NCBI GenBank assembly: GCA_016717595.1
Contig: JADKFE010000129.1
Coordinates: forward strand, 11,231-75,230
Direction of reading: 5' to 3'
Length of the DNA stretch: 64,000 bases
Source of the DNA: Deltaproteobacteria bacterium
GTDB lineage: Bacteria; Myxococcota_A; UBA796; CAJQPC01
Part shown: piece by piece, positions 46,984 to 55,102 of the stretch
Position numbering within the stretch: the stretch's first letter is position 1
Layout of the letters: each line of letters opens with the position of its first letter
Translations under genes and position numbers: made by a program
Notes under the pieces: model-generated
Databases searched by the model: none
What the model was told of the DNA's origin: nothing
The model's input: only the letters and a program-made list of their open reading frames with translations

Positions 46984-49293
46984 GTGACCGACGACCGCTC
47001 GGCGCCGCTCCCCGAGCGTGTCGGTCCCTACGAGATCAAACGGCTCATCGGCCAAGGTGGCATGGCGATGGTGATGCTCGCCGAGTCGCCCAGCGGCGAG
47101 CGGGTCGCGCTCAAGTGGCTCGACCGCAGCTCCGCCAGCTTAAACGCGCGTTTTCAGCGTGAGGTCGCCACCTTACGCCGCCTGCATCACCCCAACGTCG
47201 TGCGGGTGATCGACGACGGCGTCGAGCGCGGTCGCCCGTTCATGGTCATGGAGCTCGTCGAGGGCCCCGACCTGCGGGTGTACGCCACAAAGCTGCGCGA
47301 GCGCCCCGCGGAGGAGCGTTACCGTGAGGTCTGCCGCATCGGCGCCGCCTTGTGTGACGCCTTAGAGGCCGTTCACGCCTTGGGCCTCATCCACCGCGAC
47401 GTCAAGCCCGCGAACATCCTCCTCGACCGCCGGGGCGCGCCGCGCCTCGCCGACTTCGGCGTCGTGAAAGACACTGAAGAGCCCGACCACACCGCCTTGG
47501 GCGCCATCGTCGGCACCACGGGCTACGCCTCCCCCGAGCAGCTCCGCGGCGAAGAGATCGACCATCGCGCAGATCTCTACTCCTTGGGCTGCACGCTCTA
47601 CTTCTTGTTGACCGGCGAGCGCCCGTACCCCAACCGCGAACGAAAAGAGGTGCTGCGAAGCCACCTCGCCGCGCCCATCCCTCACCCAAGCGCTCTCGAC
47701 CCCCAGGTGCCCCCGGCCTTGGAGTCGGCGATTATGCGCTTGCTCGCCAAGTCGCGGGACGACCGTTACCCCAGCGCCGCCGCCGCCCGGGCCGCGCTCA
47801 CCTTAGGCGTCGGCTGGCGGCCGCCCCCTCCCCTCGCCGGCCGCAGCCGCTACGTCGAGGCCGTCGGCGCCGTGCTCGACCGCGTCGCCCAAGGCCAAGG
47901 CCGGGTCTTGCAGCTCTTGGGGCCCAAAGGCAGCGGACGAAGCTGGCTTCTCGACGTCACTGAAGACCTCGCCGCCCGCCGCGGCGTGCCCGTGGTCATC
48001 GCCCGCGACGACGCCACCTTAGACGCCAGCGTCGCGCGTCTGCGCGGCGGCGAGGCCCTCTGTGTCGCCACCCGCCTGCCCACCTTGCCCGAGGGCGCTG
48101 GCCTCGTCGAGACCCTCCGTCTGGAGCCCCTGAGCATCGCCGAGGTGCGCCGCTCCGTGGTGTCCATCGCCCCGGGCACCCTCGACGCCCACCTCGTCTC
48201 CGAGCGCCTCTACCGCGCGACGGGCGGCCACCCCGCCTGGCTCCTGCCGCTGATGGAGAGCCAGGTCTCTGGCGACCGCCTCACCTTGCCCGATCCTTGC
48301 CCCGCCCCGGCGCGGCTGGAGGAGGCCCTCGACGCCTTGCTGTACGAGACCCTCGAGGTGCTCGGCGCGGTGTGTCTCCTCGGCGGCGACGCCCCGGTCT
48401 CGCTCATCGAGGAGGTCGCCCAGATCCCGGCGGAGGAGCCCCTGGCGGAGCTAGAGGCCGAGGCGCTGCTCACCTGCCAAGGCGGCGCCTGGTCCCCCAC
48501 CGGCGAGCTCATCGTTCATGGGGTCCGCGCACGGCTGCCCGACCCCGAGGCCGTCACCGCCCGCGCTGAGCGCGCCCGCGCCCGAGAGGCCGAGGCCGAG
48601 TCCGGCGGCCTCACCGATCCCGCCGCGGCGATCCTCGCCGAGGCCGAGGCCATCGAGGCCCTCTCCTTGTCTGGGCAGCCCGAGCGCGCGGCGATGGAGG
48701 CCGAGGCGCTGGTCGCCCGCGCCCGCGGCGCCCGCCAGCGTGGGGTCGAGGCCCGGCTCACCCGGGTCTGGGGCCAAGCGCTCCTCGACAGCGGCCGCGC
48801 CCGCCTCGCCGAGTCCCGCTTCGCCGACGCCGTCGCGCTGGCCCGCGCCTTGGACCAGCCCACCGAGCGCCGCGCCGCCCACATCCTCCGCGCCGTCGCC
48901 ACCTTAGACGCCCGCCCCGGCAACCCCACCGCCGCCGCCGTGGCCCTCGATCGCCTGCACCGGGCGCTCACGCTGCTCGACGGCGCCGACCCCGAGGGCT
49001 TCGTGGCGTTGGGATTCGCCGCCCGGGCCGAGGCCGCGGCGATCTTGGGGGATCGTGCGGGCGCCGGTCGCGCCGTGCTCGCCGCCACCGCCGAGCTCTG
49101 CCGCGTCGAGGGCCCGATGCTCAGCCGCGTACAGCTCCGCCTCGCCCGCGCGGCGATGGCGTTGGACGACCGCGCCGTGGCCCTGCCCCTCGCCCAGACC
49201 GTCGAGCATCGCTGCTGTGGTTTAGGTTTGGGGCTGCTCGCCGAGGCCGCCGGTCAGCTCGCCCGCAGCGCCGAGCGGCACCGGGGCGGCTGA
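46984..49293 (+). CDS. Ser/Thr kinase - degenerate ATPase - TPR-like protein, copy 4
   Basis: 769 residues from GTG 46984 (TTG 46972 is the alternative and would overlap copy 3). Kinase: GQGGMAMVMLA, RVALKWLDR, LIHRDVKPANILLDR, RLADFGVVKDTEE, GTTGYASPEQLR, ADLYSLGCTLYFLLTG, all present. The ATPase part keeps a P-loop-like GPKGSGRSWLL (Arg for Lys), but I cannot find an acidic Walker B (the strand GEALCVATRLP lacks it), so nucleotide hydrolysis is doubtful. C-terminal helical repeats are shorter than in copies 1-3 (ARLAESRFADAVALARAL). Last of the array; it converges on the trypsin-like gene 9 nt away. Confidence 0.85.
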   Translation: MTDDRSAPLPERVGPYEIKRLIGQGGMAMVMLAESPSGERVALKWLDRSSASLNARFQREVATLRRLHHPNVVRVIDDGVERGRPFMVMELVEGPDLRVYATKLRERPAEERYREVCRIGAALCDALEAVHALGLIHRDVKPANILLDRRGAPRLADFGVVKDTEEPDHTALGAIVGTTGYASPEQLRGEEIDHRADLYSLGCTLYFLLTGERPYPNRERKEVLRSHLAAPIPHPSALDPQVPPALESAIMRLLAKSRDDRYPSAAAARAALTLGVGWRPPPPLAGRSRYVEAVGAVLDRVAQGQGRVLQLLGPKGSGRSWLLDVTEDLAARRGVPVVIARDDATLDASVARLRGGEALCVATRLPTLPEGAGLVETLRLEPLSIAEVRRSVVSIAPGTLDAHLVSERLYRATGGHPAWLLPLMESQVSGDRLTLPDPCPAPARLEEALDALLYETLEVLGAVCLLGGDAPVSLIEEVAQIPAEEPLAELEAEALLTCQGGAWSPTGELIVHGVRARLPDPEAVTARAERARAREAEAESGGLTDPAAAILAEAEAIEALSLSGQPERAAMEAEALVARARGARQRGVEARLTRVWGQALLDSGRARLAESRFADAVALARALDQPTERRAAHILRAVATLDARPGNPTAAAVALDRLHRALTLLDGADPEGFVALGFAARAEAAAILGDRAGAGRAVLAATAELCRVEGPMLSRVQLRLARAAMALDDRAVALPLAQTVEHRCCGLGLGLLAEAAGQLARSAERHRGG

Positions 49294-49302
49294 GCCAACC
49301 GC

Positions 49303-50379
49303 TCAGGACCGACGACGCCGGGTGATCAGCAAGCCCAAGGCCGCGCCGAGGCCGAGCAGGCCCGCGCCAGGCGAGGCCGCCGCGCACATGCCGAGGCTGG
49401 AGTTCGGGTCGTTCGACTTGGGGCGCTCGGGGAGGTCGCCGGTGTCGTCGAGGTTCACGTCGCTGTCGCTGTCGGAGTCCGTGTCGCTGTCGCTGTCGGA
49501 GTCGCTGTCAGAGTCCGTGTCGCTGTCGCTGTCGGCGTCGGTGTCGGCGTCCGCCTCGTCCAAGGGCACGCCCTGCTCAACGGCCCAGTCGTAGAAGTAG
49601 TCCAGGCGGGTGGAGCCCGCGGCGGCGCCAGCGCCCTCACAGTTGGGCGACCCGCCGTTGGTGTTGAACCCGAAGGAGTTGGCGCCGACGAGCTCATAGC
49701 TGCCATCGGCGGCCTGCATCAGCGCCGCGCCGCCGGAGTCGCCCGAGCAGATGTTCTTCTTGCCGACGCTGTCCGTGGTGTAGACGAAGTGCTCGTCGAA
49801 GGTGTAGTACGGCACATCGACGGTGCGGCGGGTGCCCGAGTCCGACTTTGTGGTGCCGGTGATGCCGTAGCCGACGTAGGTGACGTTTTTGCCCGCCCAG
49901 GTGGTGCGCGGCGCGTCGGTGTTCACGGGCATCGGCGTCACGGAGTTCATGTTGCGGGCGAGCTTGATCAGGCCGATGTCGTAGGCCACGCTGGAGTCGC
50001 GGTAGCTGCTGTGTTTGATGAGCTCCGCGGCGACGCCGTAGTCGTCCCAATCGCCGGTGTAGACCTCATCGGCGATGACAAAGTACACGTCATAGCCGTA
50101 GTCGACGTAGTCTTGGGCGGCGACGATGCAGTGGGCGGCGGTGACCACCCACTTTGGCGAGACGAGGGTGCCCGAGCAGAAGTCGCCGCCGTAGCCGCCG
50201 GAGTAGGCGAAGAGGCTGCCGACCATCTGGAAGTCTGAGGTGGGCGCGCCGCCGACGATCGCCGAGACGACCTCCGCGGGCAGGGCCTCCGCTGGGGTCT
50301 CTTCGCCATCTTTGGCCTCTGACGCGGCGGGCCCCTCTTGGGCGAAGACGGGCGCGAGCGCCAACAGAAGCGAGAGCAT
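49303..50379 (-). CDS. Secreted trypsin-like serine protease with Asp-Ser linker and sorting tail
   Basis: 358 residues. ATG 50379 with GGAGGT five bases upstream opens a signal (MLSLLLALAPVFAQEG). S1 protease: activation site SAIVGGAPTS, catalytic His in WVVTAAHCIV, Asp in YDIGLIKLAR, Ser in CSGDSGGAALM. Then GGSPNCEGAG Cys, an Asp/Ser-dipeptide spacer of about 40 residues made of imperfect 18-bp repeats, and a C-terminal GMCAAASPGAGLLGLGAALG TM plus Arg cluster, again the MYXO-CTERM-type tail. Probably held on the cell surface after secretion. N-terminal propeptide ~40 residues. Confidence 0.9.
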   Translation of the reverse strand: MLSLLLALAPVFAQEGPAASEAKDGEETPAEALPAEVVSAIVGGAPTSDFQMVGSLFAYSGGYGGDFCSGTLVSPKWVVTAAHCIVAAQDYVDYGYDVYFVIADEVYTGDWDDYGVAAELIKHSSYRDSSVAYDIGLIKLARNMNSVTPMPVNTDAPRTTWAGKNVTYVGYGITGTTKSDSGTRRTVDVPYYTFDEHFVYTTDSVGKKNICSGDSGGAALMQAADGSYELVGANSFGFNTNGGSPNCEGAGAAAGSTRLDYFYDWAVEQGVPLDEADADTDADSDSDTDSDSDSDSDSDTDSDSDSDVNLDDTGDLPERPKSNDPNSSLGMCAAASPGAGLLGLGAALGLLITRRRRS

Positions 50380-50542
50380 GAGGACCTCCGTGCGGTTGGC
50401 GGCAATGTAGACAGGCGCGGGCGGCACCACAAGTGCCAACGACTAGGAATCCGCCGCCGCTCACCCTCTGGTGCAATCTTCAGCATCTTCAATGACCATT
50501 GAACTAAGCTAAGCTACCAGAAGAGAAGTAACGGAGGCTCAA

Positions 50543-51127
50543 ATGGCGCGCACCGCAGACCCCGTCGCCGCCGCGCGGGCGATCGACGACTCCATCCGCA
50601 TCGCCGCGGAGACCATCGGCGAGCTCATGGAGTTCTGGAACTTCAAGCCGTCGATGGGCAAGGTCTGGACGGTGCTGTACCTCTGCCAAGACCCGATGAG
50701 CGCAGAGGAGATCGTCGAGCGCACGGGGCTGAGCGCGGGCTCGGTGTCGATGACGCTGAACGATCTCCAGCTCTGGGGCGTGGTTCACCGCGTGCGCCAA
50801 GACGGCGAGCGCCGCCGCCTCTACGCCGCCGAGACCGACATCTGGGCCATGGTCACCCGGGTGTTCAAAGACCGCGAGCTCAAGCTTGTGCGCCGCAGCA
50901 TCCAGAGCCTCAGCGACGCCCTCGCCGTCTTGGAGCAAGAGACCTTGACCTCAGACCCCACGGTGATGCTGCGTGGGCGCTTCGTCGCCACCCGAGTGCG
51001 CCAGCTCCTCGACCTCGCCCGCACCGGAGAGCGCCTGTTGGAGCGGCTCTCACGCAGCGGTGAGCTAGACCTCAACCCCCTGCGGTCGTGGCTCGACAGC
51101 GTGCGCCGGGCGAGCCTGGGCGCTTGA
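50543..51127 (+). CDS. GbsR/MarR-type transcriptional regulator
   Basis: 194 residues; GGAGG about seven bases before ATG 50543. Seen: IAAETIGELMEFWNFKPSMGKVWTVLYLC opening of the GbsR family, the winged-HTH MSAEEIVERTGLSAGSVSMTLNDLQLWGVV, and wing RRLYAAETDIWAM. The C-terminal half is a helical dimerisation region (SDALAVLEQETL, RVRQLLDLARTGERLLERL). Represses or activates in response to an unknown signal. It stands divergently 163 nt from the protease gene, which is a plausible target. An AT-richer stretch with ACTAAGCTAAGCTACCAG lies upstream. Confidence 0.8.
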   Translation: MARTADPVAAARAIDDSIRIAAETIGELMEFWNFKPSMGKVWTVLYLCQDPMSAEEIVERTGLSAGSVSMTLNDLQLWGVVHRVRQDGERRRLYAAETDIWAMVTRVFKDRELKLVRRSIQSLSDALAVLEQETLTSDPTVMLRGRFVATRVRQLLDLARTGERLLERLSRSGELDLNPLRSWLDSVRRASLGA

Positions 51128-51164
51128 CGCGTCAAATGATCACCTGAACTCTACAGCGGGTTCC

Positions 51165-51295
51165 TCCCGGGGGGGGCCCTCTCCCCTTTGGGGGCCGCGG
51201 GGGGGGCGGCCGCCCCTGGGGGGGGGGGCCCGCGCCGGGGGGGGGGGGCAAGCCAGGGGGGGGGGCGGCGGGGGGGGGGCCCCGGGGCCCGGCCT
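51165..51295. repeat. Low-complexity poly-G/C tract
   Basis: About 130 bases almost entirely G and C with many G runs of 7-12, unlike any other part of the window. It may be an assembly or base-calling artefact at a hard GC-rich spot, or a genuine G-quadruplex-prone intergenic region between the GbsR-type and SleB-like genes. I see no gene in it. Confidence 0.8.
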
Positions 51296-51409
51296 GGATG
51301 AGCCACGCTGTGGTTCAGGGTGTAGGACAAATTCTGGCTGGGGGCCTGAATAAGCTGAGAAAGAACCTGAAGGGCAGGTCTTGACGCTCCAACGTCAGCC
51401 CGCCCAAGC

Positions 51410-51423
51410 CGAAGGTCTCTTCG
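51410..51423 (+). promoter_or_regulatory. Hairpin burying the ribosome-binding site
   Basis: CGAAG-GTCT-CTTCG ends directly at ATG 51424; its first arm includes GAAGG, the apparent Shine-Dalgarno. A five-bp stem with four-base loop could slow initiation, or act as a thermal or translational switch. The stem is short, so this is tentative. Confidence 0.35.
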
Positions 51424-52302
51424 ATGCTGAAGCTGCTGGCCACGCTGTCCCGGGCGACCGTCTCCGCCGTCTTGTGCTGCTTTTGCCTGCTCGCCGCCTT
51501 CGCCCCGCGCGAGACCGCGAGCGCCTGGCTGCCGGTGCCCCCCGCGCAAGACACCCCCGCCCGCCTCTGCGGCGACGACGCGGCCTGCCTCCGCCAGCGC
51601 TTTCTGCGCATCGACGCCGCGACGATCGAGGCCCTCGCCCCCGACCTCGGCCTGGTCGAGCTGCCCACCTCCGCCCTCCGCCCGCTCTATCCCTACGACC
51701 TCCGGCGCTTCTCCAGCGCCCTCACCCCCACCCGGCTGGGCCACCAGCCCGACGAGGTCCTCGCGGTCCGCCTCGTTCTCTCTGAGGTGGGGCCGGACCG
51801 TCTCCTTCACAGCCGCTACGGGCTTCGTGAGGCCGTCGCCGTGCTCCAGACGGTGATGAACCGCATGAACCCCCGCCGGGTGAACCCGCAGGAGGTGCCC
51901 GGAATGGCCGGTTACCCCGGCTGCGGCCCCGACGGCGCCTTCGCCCGCTGCGTGAACGCCCAGCAGTTTCACGGGCTCTCCACCGCCCAGGCCCTACGCC
52001 CGGCGGAGGTCATCCCCGAGGCCGTCTTGGGCCCCGCCATCGACCGCGCGCTCCTCGCCTGGCTCATCGTGCGCGCCGAGGCCGTGCCCGACCTCACCGG
52101 CGGCGCCACCCGCTTCGCCCATCGCTGTGGGGGTCGGGTGTACGGCGCGCCCGCCGCCGCCTGCGACACCCCTGAAGAGTGGCGCAGCGGGGCGAGCGCG
52201 CTCACCGGGCCCCTGGTGCTGCTCGCGCCGAACGGCCTGGGCCGCGGAGGGGTCTACCGCCACCGGATCAGCGCCCGGGTCGAGTTTGAGCGTGTGCCCT
52301 AA
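51424..52302 (+). CDS. Exported SleB-like cell-wall hydrolase-type protein
   Basis: 292 residues. A signal segment (VSAVLCCFCLLAAFAPRETASA) precedes an N-terminal domain with a Cys pair (CGDDAACLRQRF). The catalytic-like part fits the SleB/Hydrolase_2 fold: AVRLVLSEVGPD with Glu in the family position, LREAVAVLQTVMNRM, VNAQQFHGLSTAQ, and late DLTGGATRFAHRCGG, matching the usual D-P-T-x-G-A-T-H/Y-F block. Such enzymes cleave peptidoglycan glycan strands. Two Cys near VYGAPAAACDTP. The fit to SleB is by motif spacing only; N-terminal domain unassigned. Confidence 0.6.
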   Translation: MLKLLATLSRATVSAVLCCFCLLAAFAPRETASAWLPVPPAQDTPARLCGDDAACLRQRFLRIDAATIEALAPDLGLVELPTSALRPLYPYDLRRFSSALTPTRLGHQPDEVLAVRLVLSEVGPDRLLHSRYGLREAVAVLQTVMNRMNPRRVNPQEVPGMAGYPGCGPDGAFARCVNAQQFHGLSTAQALRPAEVIPEAVLGPAIDRALLAWLIVRAEAVPDLTGGATRFAHRCGGRVYGAPAAACDTPEEWRSGASALTGPLVLLAPNGLGRGGVYRHRISARVEFERVP

Positions 52303-52310
52303 GCCGCCGA

Positions 52311-54656
52311 TCAGCGCCGATCGAGCCAGTCCCAGACGTTCTGAATGAGCTGCTTGTTGTCTCCGGCGCTGATGTCGGCGCTGCCCGTCCCGGCGTTGTA
52401 GTACGGCCACTCGTCGCCCATCAACACCACGCGCCCCTCGCTGGGCTCGACGACGGCGACGAAGGAGTAGGCGCTCACCGAGGCGAGCACCTGGGCCGGG
52501 GCGGTGAAGGTCCACTCCTCGCCGCCGAGGCCGCTGATGCTCGTGAGACCGTCGGTGATGGGGTGGCTCACGAAGCTCGTCGCGGCGCCGCTCCAGCCCG
52601 TGGTGTAGCTGGTGCAGGTGATGCCGAAGGTCGAAGGCAGCGCCGCCGCCGCCGCGCAGCCGGCGCTGGTGGGGTGGTGGCCGATCCACAACAACGAGCC
52701 GCCGTCGCGCACCCAGTCACGCAGGAGCGCCGAGTCCGCGCTGGACAAGGTGCCGAAGCTCCAGTTTCCTTGGATGATGAGCAGACCGACGGCGTCGAGC
52801 GCGGCGCTGGTGAGCACACCGCTCGACCAGTTGGACGAGGTCAACGAGACCCCCGACGCCGTGAGCAAGGCCGTGGCCTGGCTGCCGGAGTAGGCCCCGG
52901 AGCCCGTGGGGTTCACGCCAGAGCCCGTGACGATCCACCACGCCTCCTCGCAGGCCATGGCCCCGTCGCTGTCGCTGTCGGTCTCACGGTTGAGGATGGT
53001 GCCGTCGCAGTCGGTGTCGAGGCCGTCGCAGACGTCTTCAGCGTCGGGGTTCACGACCACGTCGCCGTCGTCACAGTCTTCAGCGTTGTCGACCTCTCCC
53101 GCGCCGGGCAGGCAAGAGACCGACACGCTGCCCGCGCCGAAGCCGTCGCCGTCGCCGTCGGTGTACCAGCTCGACGCGGTGCTGAGGTCTAAGTCCGCGT
53201 CGTCATCGTCGATCTGGCCGTCGCAGTCGTTGTCGTCGCCGTCGCAGATCTCGTCCGCGGCGGGGTTCACCGCGCCGTCGTCGGGGTCGCAGTCGGCGCT
53301 GTCGGCCACCGCGCCCGCCGGGGCGTCACAGGCGAGGCTCGACGCCGCGGGGTCGCCGTAGCCGTCCTCGTCGTCGTCGTCATACCAGGCGCTCGCGGTG
53401 CTGAGGTCGAGGCTGGCGTCGGCGTCGTCGATCTGGCCGTCGCAGTCGTCGTCGGCGTCGTTACACACCTCCGTGGCGGCGGGGTTCACCGCGCCTTCGC
53501 CGTCGTCGCAGTCGGTGTTGTCGGCGACCGCGCCCGCCGGGGACTCACAGGCGAGGGTGGCGCCGCTGGGATCGCCGTAGCCGTCGTTGTCGCCGTCGGT
53601 GTACCAGGTCGAGGCCGTGGAGGTGTCGAGGCTGTCGTCGGCGTCGTCGATCAGGCCGTCGCAGTCTTCATCGGCGCCGCTGCACACCTCGGCGGCGCCG
53701 GGGTTCACGCCGCTGGCGCCGTCATCGCAGTCGGTGCCGTCGGCGACGGCGCCCGCGGGGGCCACGCAGGCCCGGACGTCGTTGTCGGGGTCGCCGTAGC
53801 CGTCGCCGTCGTCATCGCCATAGAAGACCGAGGCCGTGGAGGTGTCGAGGCTGTCATCGGCGTCGTCGATCAGGCCGTCGCAGTCCTCATCGAGGCCGCT
53901 GCAGACCTCCGTGGCGCCGGGGTTGACGCCGGCGGCGCCGTCATCGCAGTCCGTGGCGTCGGCGGCGTAGCCCTCGGGCGCGGCGCAGGCCAGGAGGGGG
54001 TAGTCGAGGTCGCCGAAGCCGTCGCTGTCGGCGTCGCGGTAGAAGGTGCTCGCCGTGGAGGTGTCGAGGCTGTCGTCGGCGTCGTCGGTGGCGCCGTCGC
54101 AGTCGTTGTCTTGGCCGTCGCAGGTCTCCGTGGCGCTGGGGCTCACCGCGGCGTCGTTGTCGTCGCACTCCTGACAGGCGGCGAAGCCGTCGCCGTCGAG
54201 ATCGTCGTAGCCCACCGAGCCGTCGCAGTTGTAGTCGTTGGGATCCGAGCAGTCGGTCTCTTCTGCGCCGGGGTAGAAGCGGTCATCGGCGTCGTCGCAG
54301 TCCTCGCCGAGCGCGCTGAAGCCCTCGGGGGCCTCACAGGCCTCCACGGCGCCCTCTGAGGTGCCGTACCCATCGGCGTCTCCGTCGGGGTACCAGGTCG
54401 AGAGCACCCCCTCGTCGGTGACGCCGTCGCAGTTGTTGTCGACGCCATCACAGGCCTCTTCAGCGCCAGGGTTGATCGCCGCGTCGCCGTCGTCGCAGTC
54501 GTCAAGGCTGGTGAAGCCGTCGCCGTCGGCGTCGGTGGCCTCGCCGCTGTCCGCTCCGCTGGCGCTGTCGTCCGGCGGGGCGGTCTCCGTCACAGAGTCC
54601 TTGCTGGGATCACAAGCGAGGGCGAGCAAGAATAGAATAGGGGTCAGGCGGTGCAT
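52311..54656 (-). CDS. MopE eight-repeat lipoprotein with GATase/ThuA-like C-terminal domain
   Basis: 781 residues from ATG 54656 with GAGGAG seven bases upstream. MHRLTPILFLLALAC is the lipoprotein signal. After an acidic linker come eight ~68-residue MopE-type repeats, each Y-x-D-G/D-x-DGYGDP ... DCDDG-x-x-VNPxAxEVC-xGxDxDCDGxIDD, separated by SLDTSTAS linkers; many Asp ligands and one Cys pair per repeat imply Ca-binding rods. The last ~230 residues resemble a GATase1/ThuA-like fold: LLIIQGNWSFGTLSSAD, LLRDWVRDGGSLLWIGHHP, VLASVSAYSFVAVVEPSEG, GRVVLMGDEWPYYN. Adjacent repeats are very similar even at DNA level, suggesting recent internal duplication. Confidence 0.85.
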   Translation of the reverse strand: MHRLTPILFLLALACDPSKDSVTETAPPDDSASGADSGEATDADGDGFTSLDDCDDGDAAINPGAEEACDGVDNNCDGVTDEGVLSTWYPDGDADGYGTSEGAVEACEAPEGFSALGEDCDDADDRFYPGAEETDCSDPNDYNCDGSVGYDDLDGDGFAACQECDDNDAAVSPSATETCDGQDNDCDGATDDADDSLDTSTASTFYRDADSDGFGDLDYPLLACAAPEGYAADATDCDDGAAGVNPGATEVCSGLDEDCDGLIDDADDSLDTSTASVFYGDDDGDGYGDPDNDVRACVAPAGAVADGTDCDDGASGVNPGAAEVCSGADEDCDGLIDDADDSLDTSTASTWYTDGDNDGYGDPSGATLACESPAGAVADNTDCDDGEGAVNPAATEVCNDADDDCDGQIDDADASLDLSTASAWYDDDDEDGYGDPAASSLACDAPAGAVADSADCDPDDGAVNPAADEICDGDDNDCDGQIDDDDADLDLSTASSWYTDGDGDGFGAGSVSVSCLPGAGEVDNAEDCDDGDVVVNPDAEDVCDGLDTDCDGTILNRETDSDSDGAMACEEAWWIVTGSGVNPTGSGAYSGSQATALLTASGVSLTSSNWSSGVLTSAALDAVGLLIIQGNWSFGTLSSADSALLRDWVRDGGSLLWIGHHPTSAGCAAAAALPSTFGITCTSYTTGWSGAATSFVSHPITDGLTSISGLGGEEWTFTAPAQVLASVSAYSFVAVVEPSEGRVVLMGDEWPYYNAGTGSADISAGDNKQLIQNVWDWLDRR

Positions 54657-54741
54657 TCGGCGCTCCTCTTGAGCGAAGGGGTGCCCCAGCGTACCCCAAC
54701 TCTCGCCCCGTGCACGACCTCCTCCTCACCCGAGATCCACC

Positions 54742-54981
54742 ATGAGCTTTTTTGGTCGCGTGACCAATCTCTCGAAGGGCCTGATCAAGACGACCTTCAG
54801 CCCCGATCCCGAGCGTGACGATCCCCTGAGCCCCGAGGAGGCCCTCAAGGCGGCGCGGCTCAAGCTGAAGCTCAAGGGCCGTGAAGGGGCGCCGGAGGAG
54901 CCCGCGGAGCCCGAGGCGCCAGACGAGCCACCGGCGGATGAGCCGAGGCCGCCGCCGACGCCGAAGCGGCGGACGTTGTGA
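54742..54981 (+). CDS. Small charged protein of unknown function
   Basis: 79 residues: MSFFGRVTNLSKGLIKTTF, then DDPLSPEEALKAARLKLKLK, then an acidic/Pro-rich tail (EPEAPDEPPADEPRPPPTP). Soluble, no signal. Divergent from the MopE lipoprotein gene. Only weak GAG upstream of ATG 54742. Short, but codon-balanced and isolated from shadows, so likely real. No family recognised. Confidence 0.55.
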   Translation: MSFFGRVTNLSKGLIKTTFSPDPERDDPLSPEEALKAARLKLKLKGREGAPEEPAEPEAPDEPPADEPRPPPTPKRRTL

Positions 54982-55025
54982 GGGCGCTTGGCAGGCCCGC
55001 GCCTGGGGTGCTATGAAGGGCGCAA

Positions 55026-55102
55026 CGGGGAGTAGCTCAGTCTGGTAGAGCATCTGCTTTGGGAGCAGAGGGCCGCAGGTTCGAATCCTGTCTCCCCGAC
55101 CA
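55026..55102 (+). tRNA. tRNA-Pro (anticodon TGG)
   Basis: Full cloverleaf: acceptor CGGGGAG with CTCCCCG, D arm GCTC...GAGC, anticodon arm TCTGC-TTTGGGA-GCAGA with TGG at 55060-55062, T arm CAGG-TTCGAAT-CCTG, discriminator A and encoded CCA. The element to the right begins immediately after it, and a terminator hairpin follows. Confidence 0.97.

Noticed and set aside
37141..49293. Anti-phage STAND (Avs-like) defence cluster
   Set aside because: No effector nuclease, TIR or membrane-killing domain is present, and the N-terminal domains are full kinases; the PknK/AcoK regulatory type fits better.
50543..51127. Antibiotic-type biosynthetic or resistance cluster around the GbsR/MarR gene
   Set aside because: Neighbours are a protease and a wall hydrolase; no biosynthetic or efflux genes adjoin it.
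55037..55102. Protein ending RQDSNLRPSAPKADALPD as a functional domain
   Set aside because: This is the antisense translation of the tRNA-Pro gene and says nothing about protein function.
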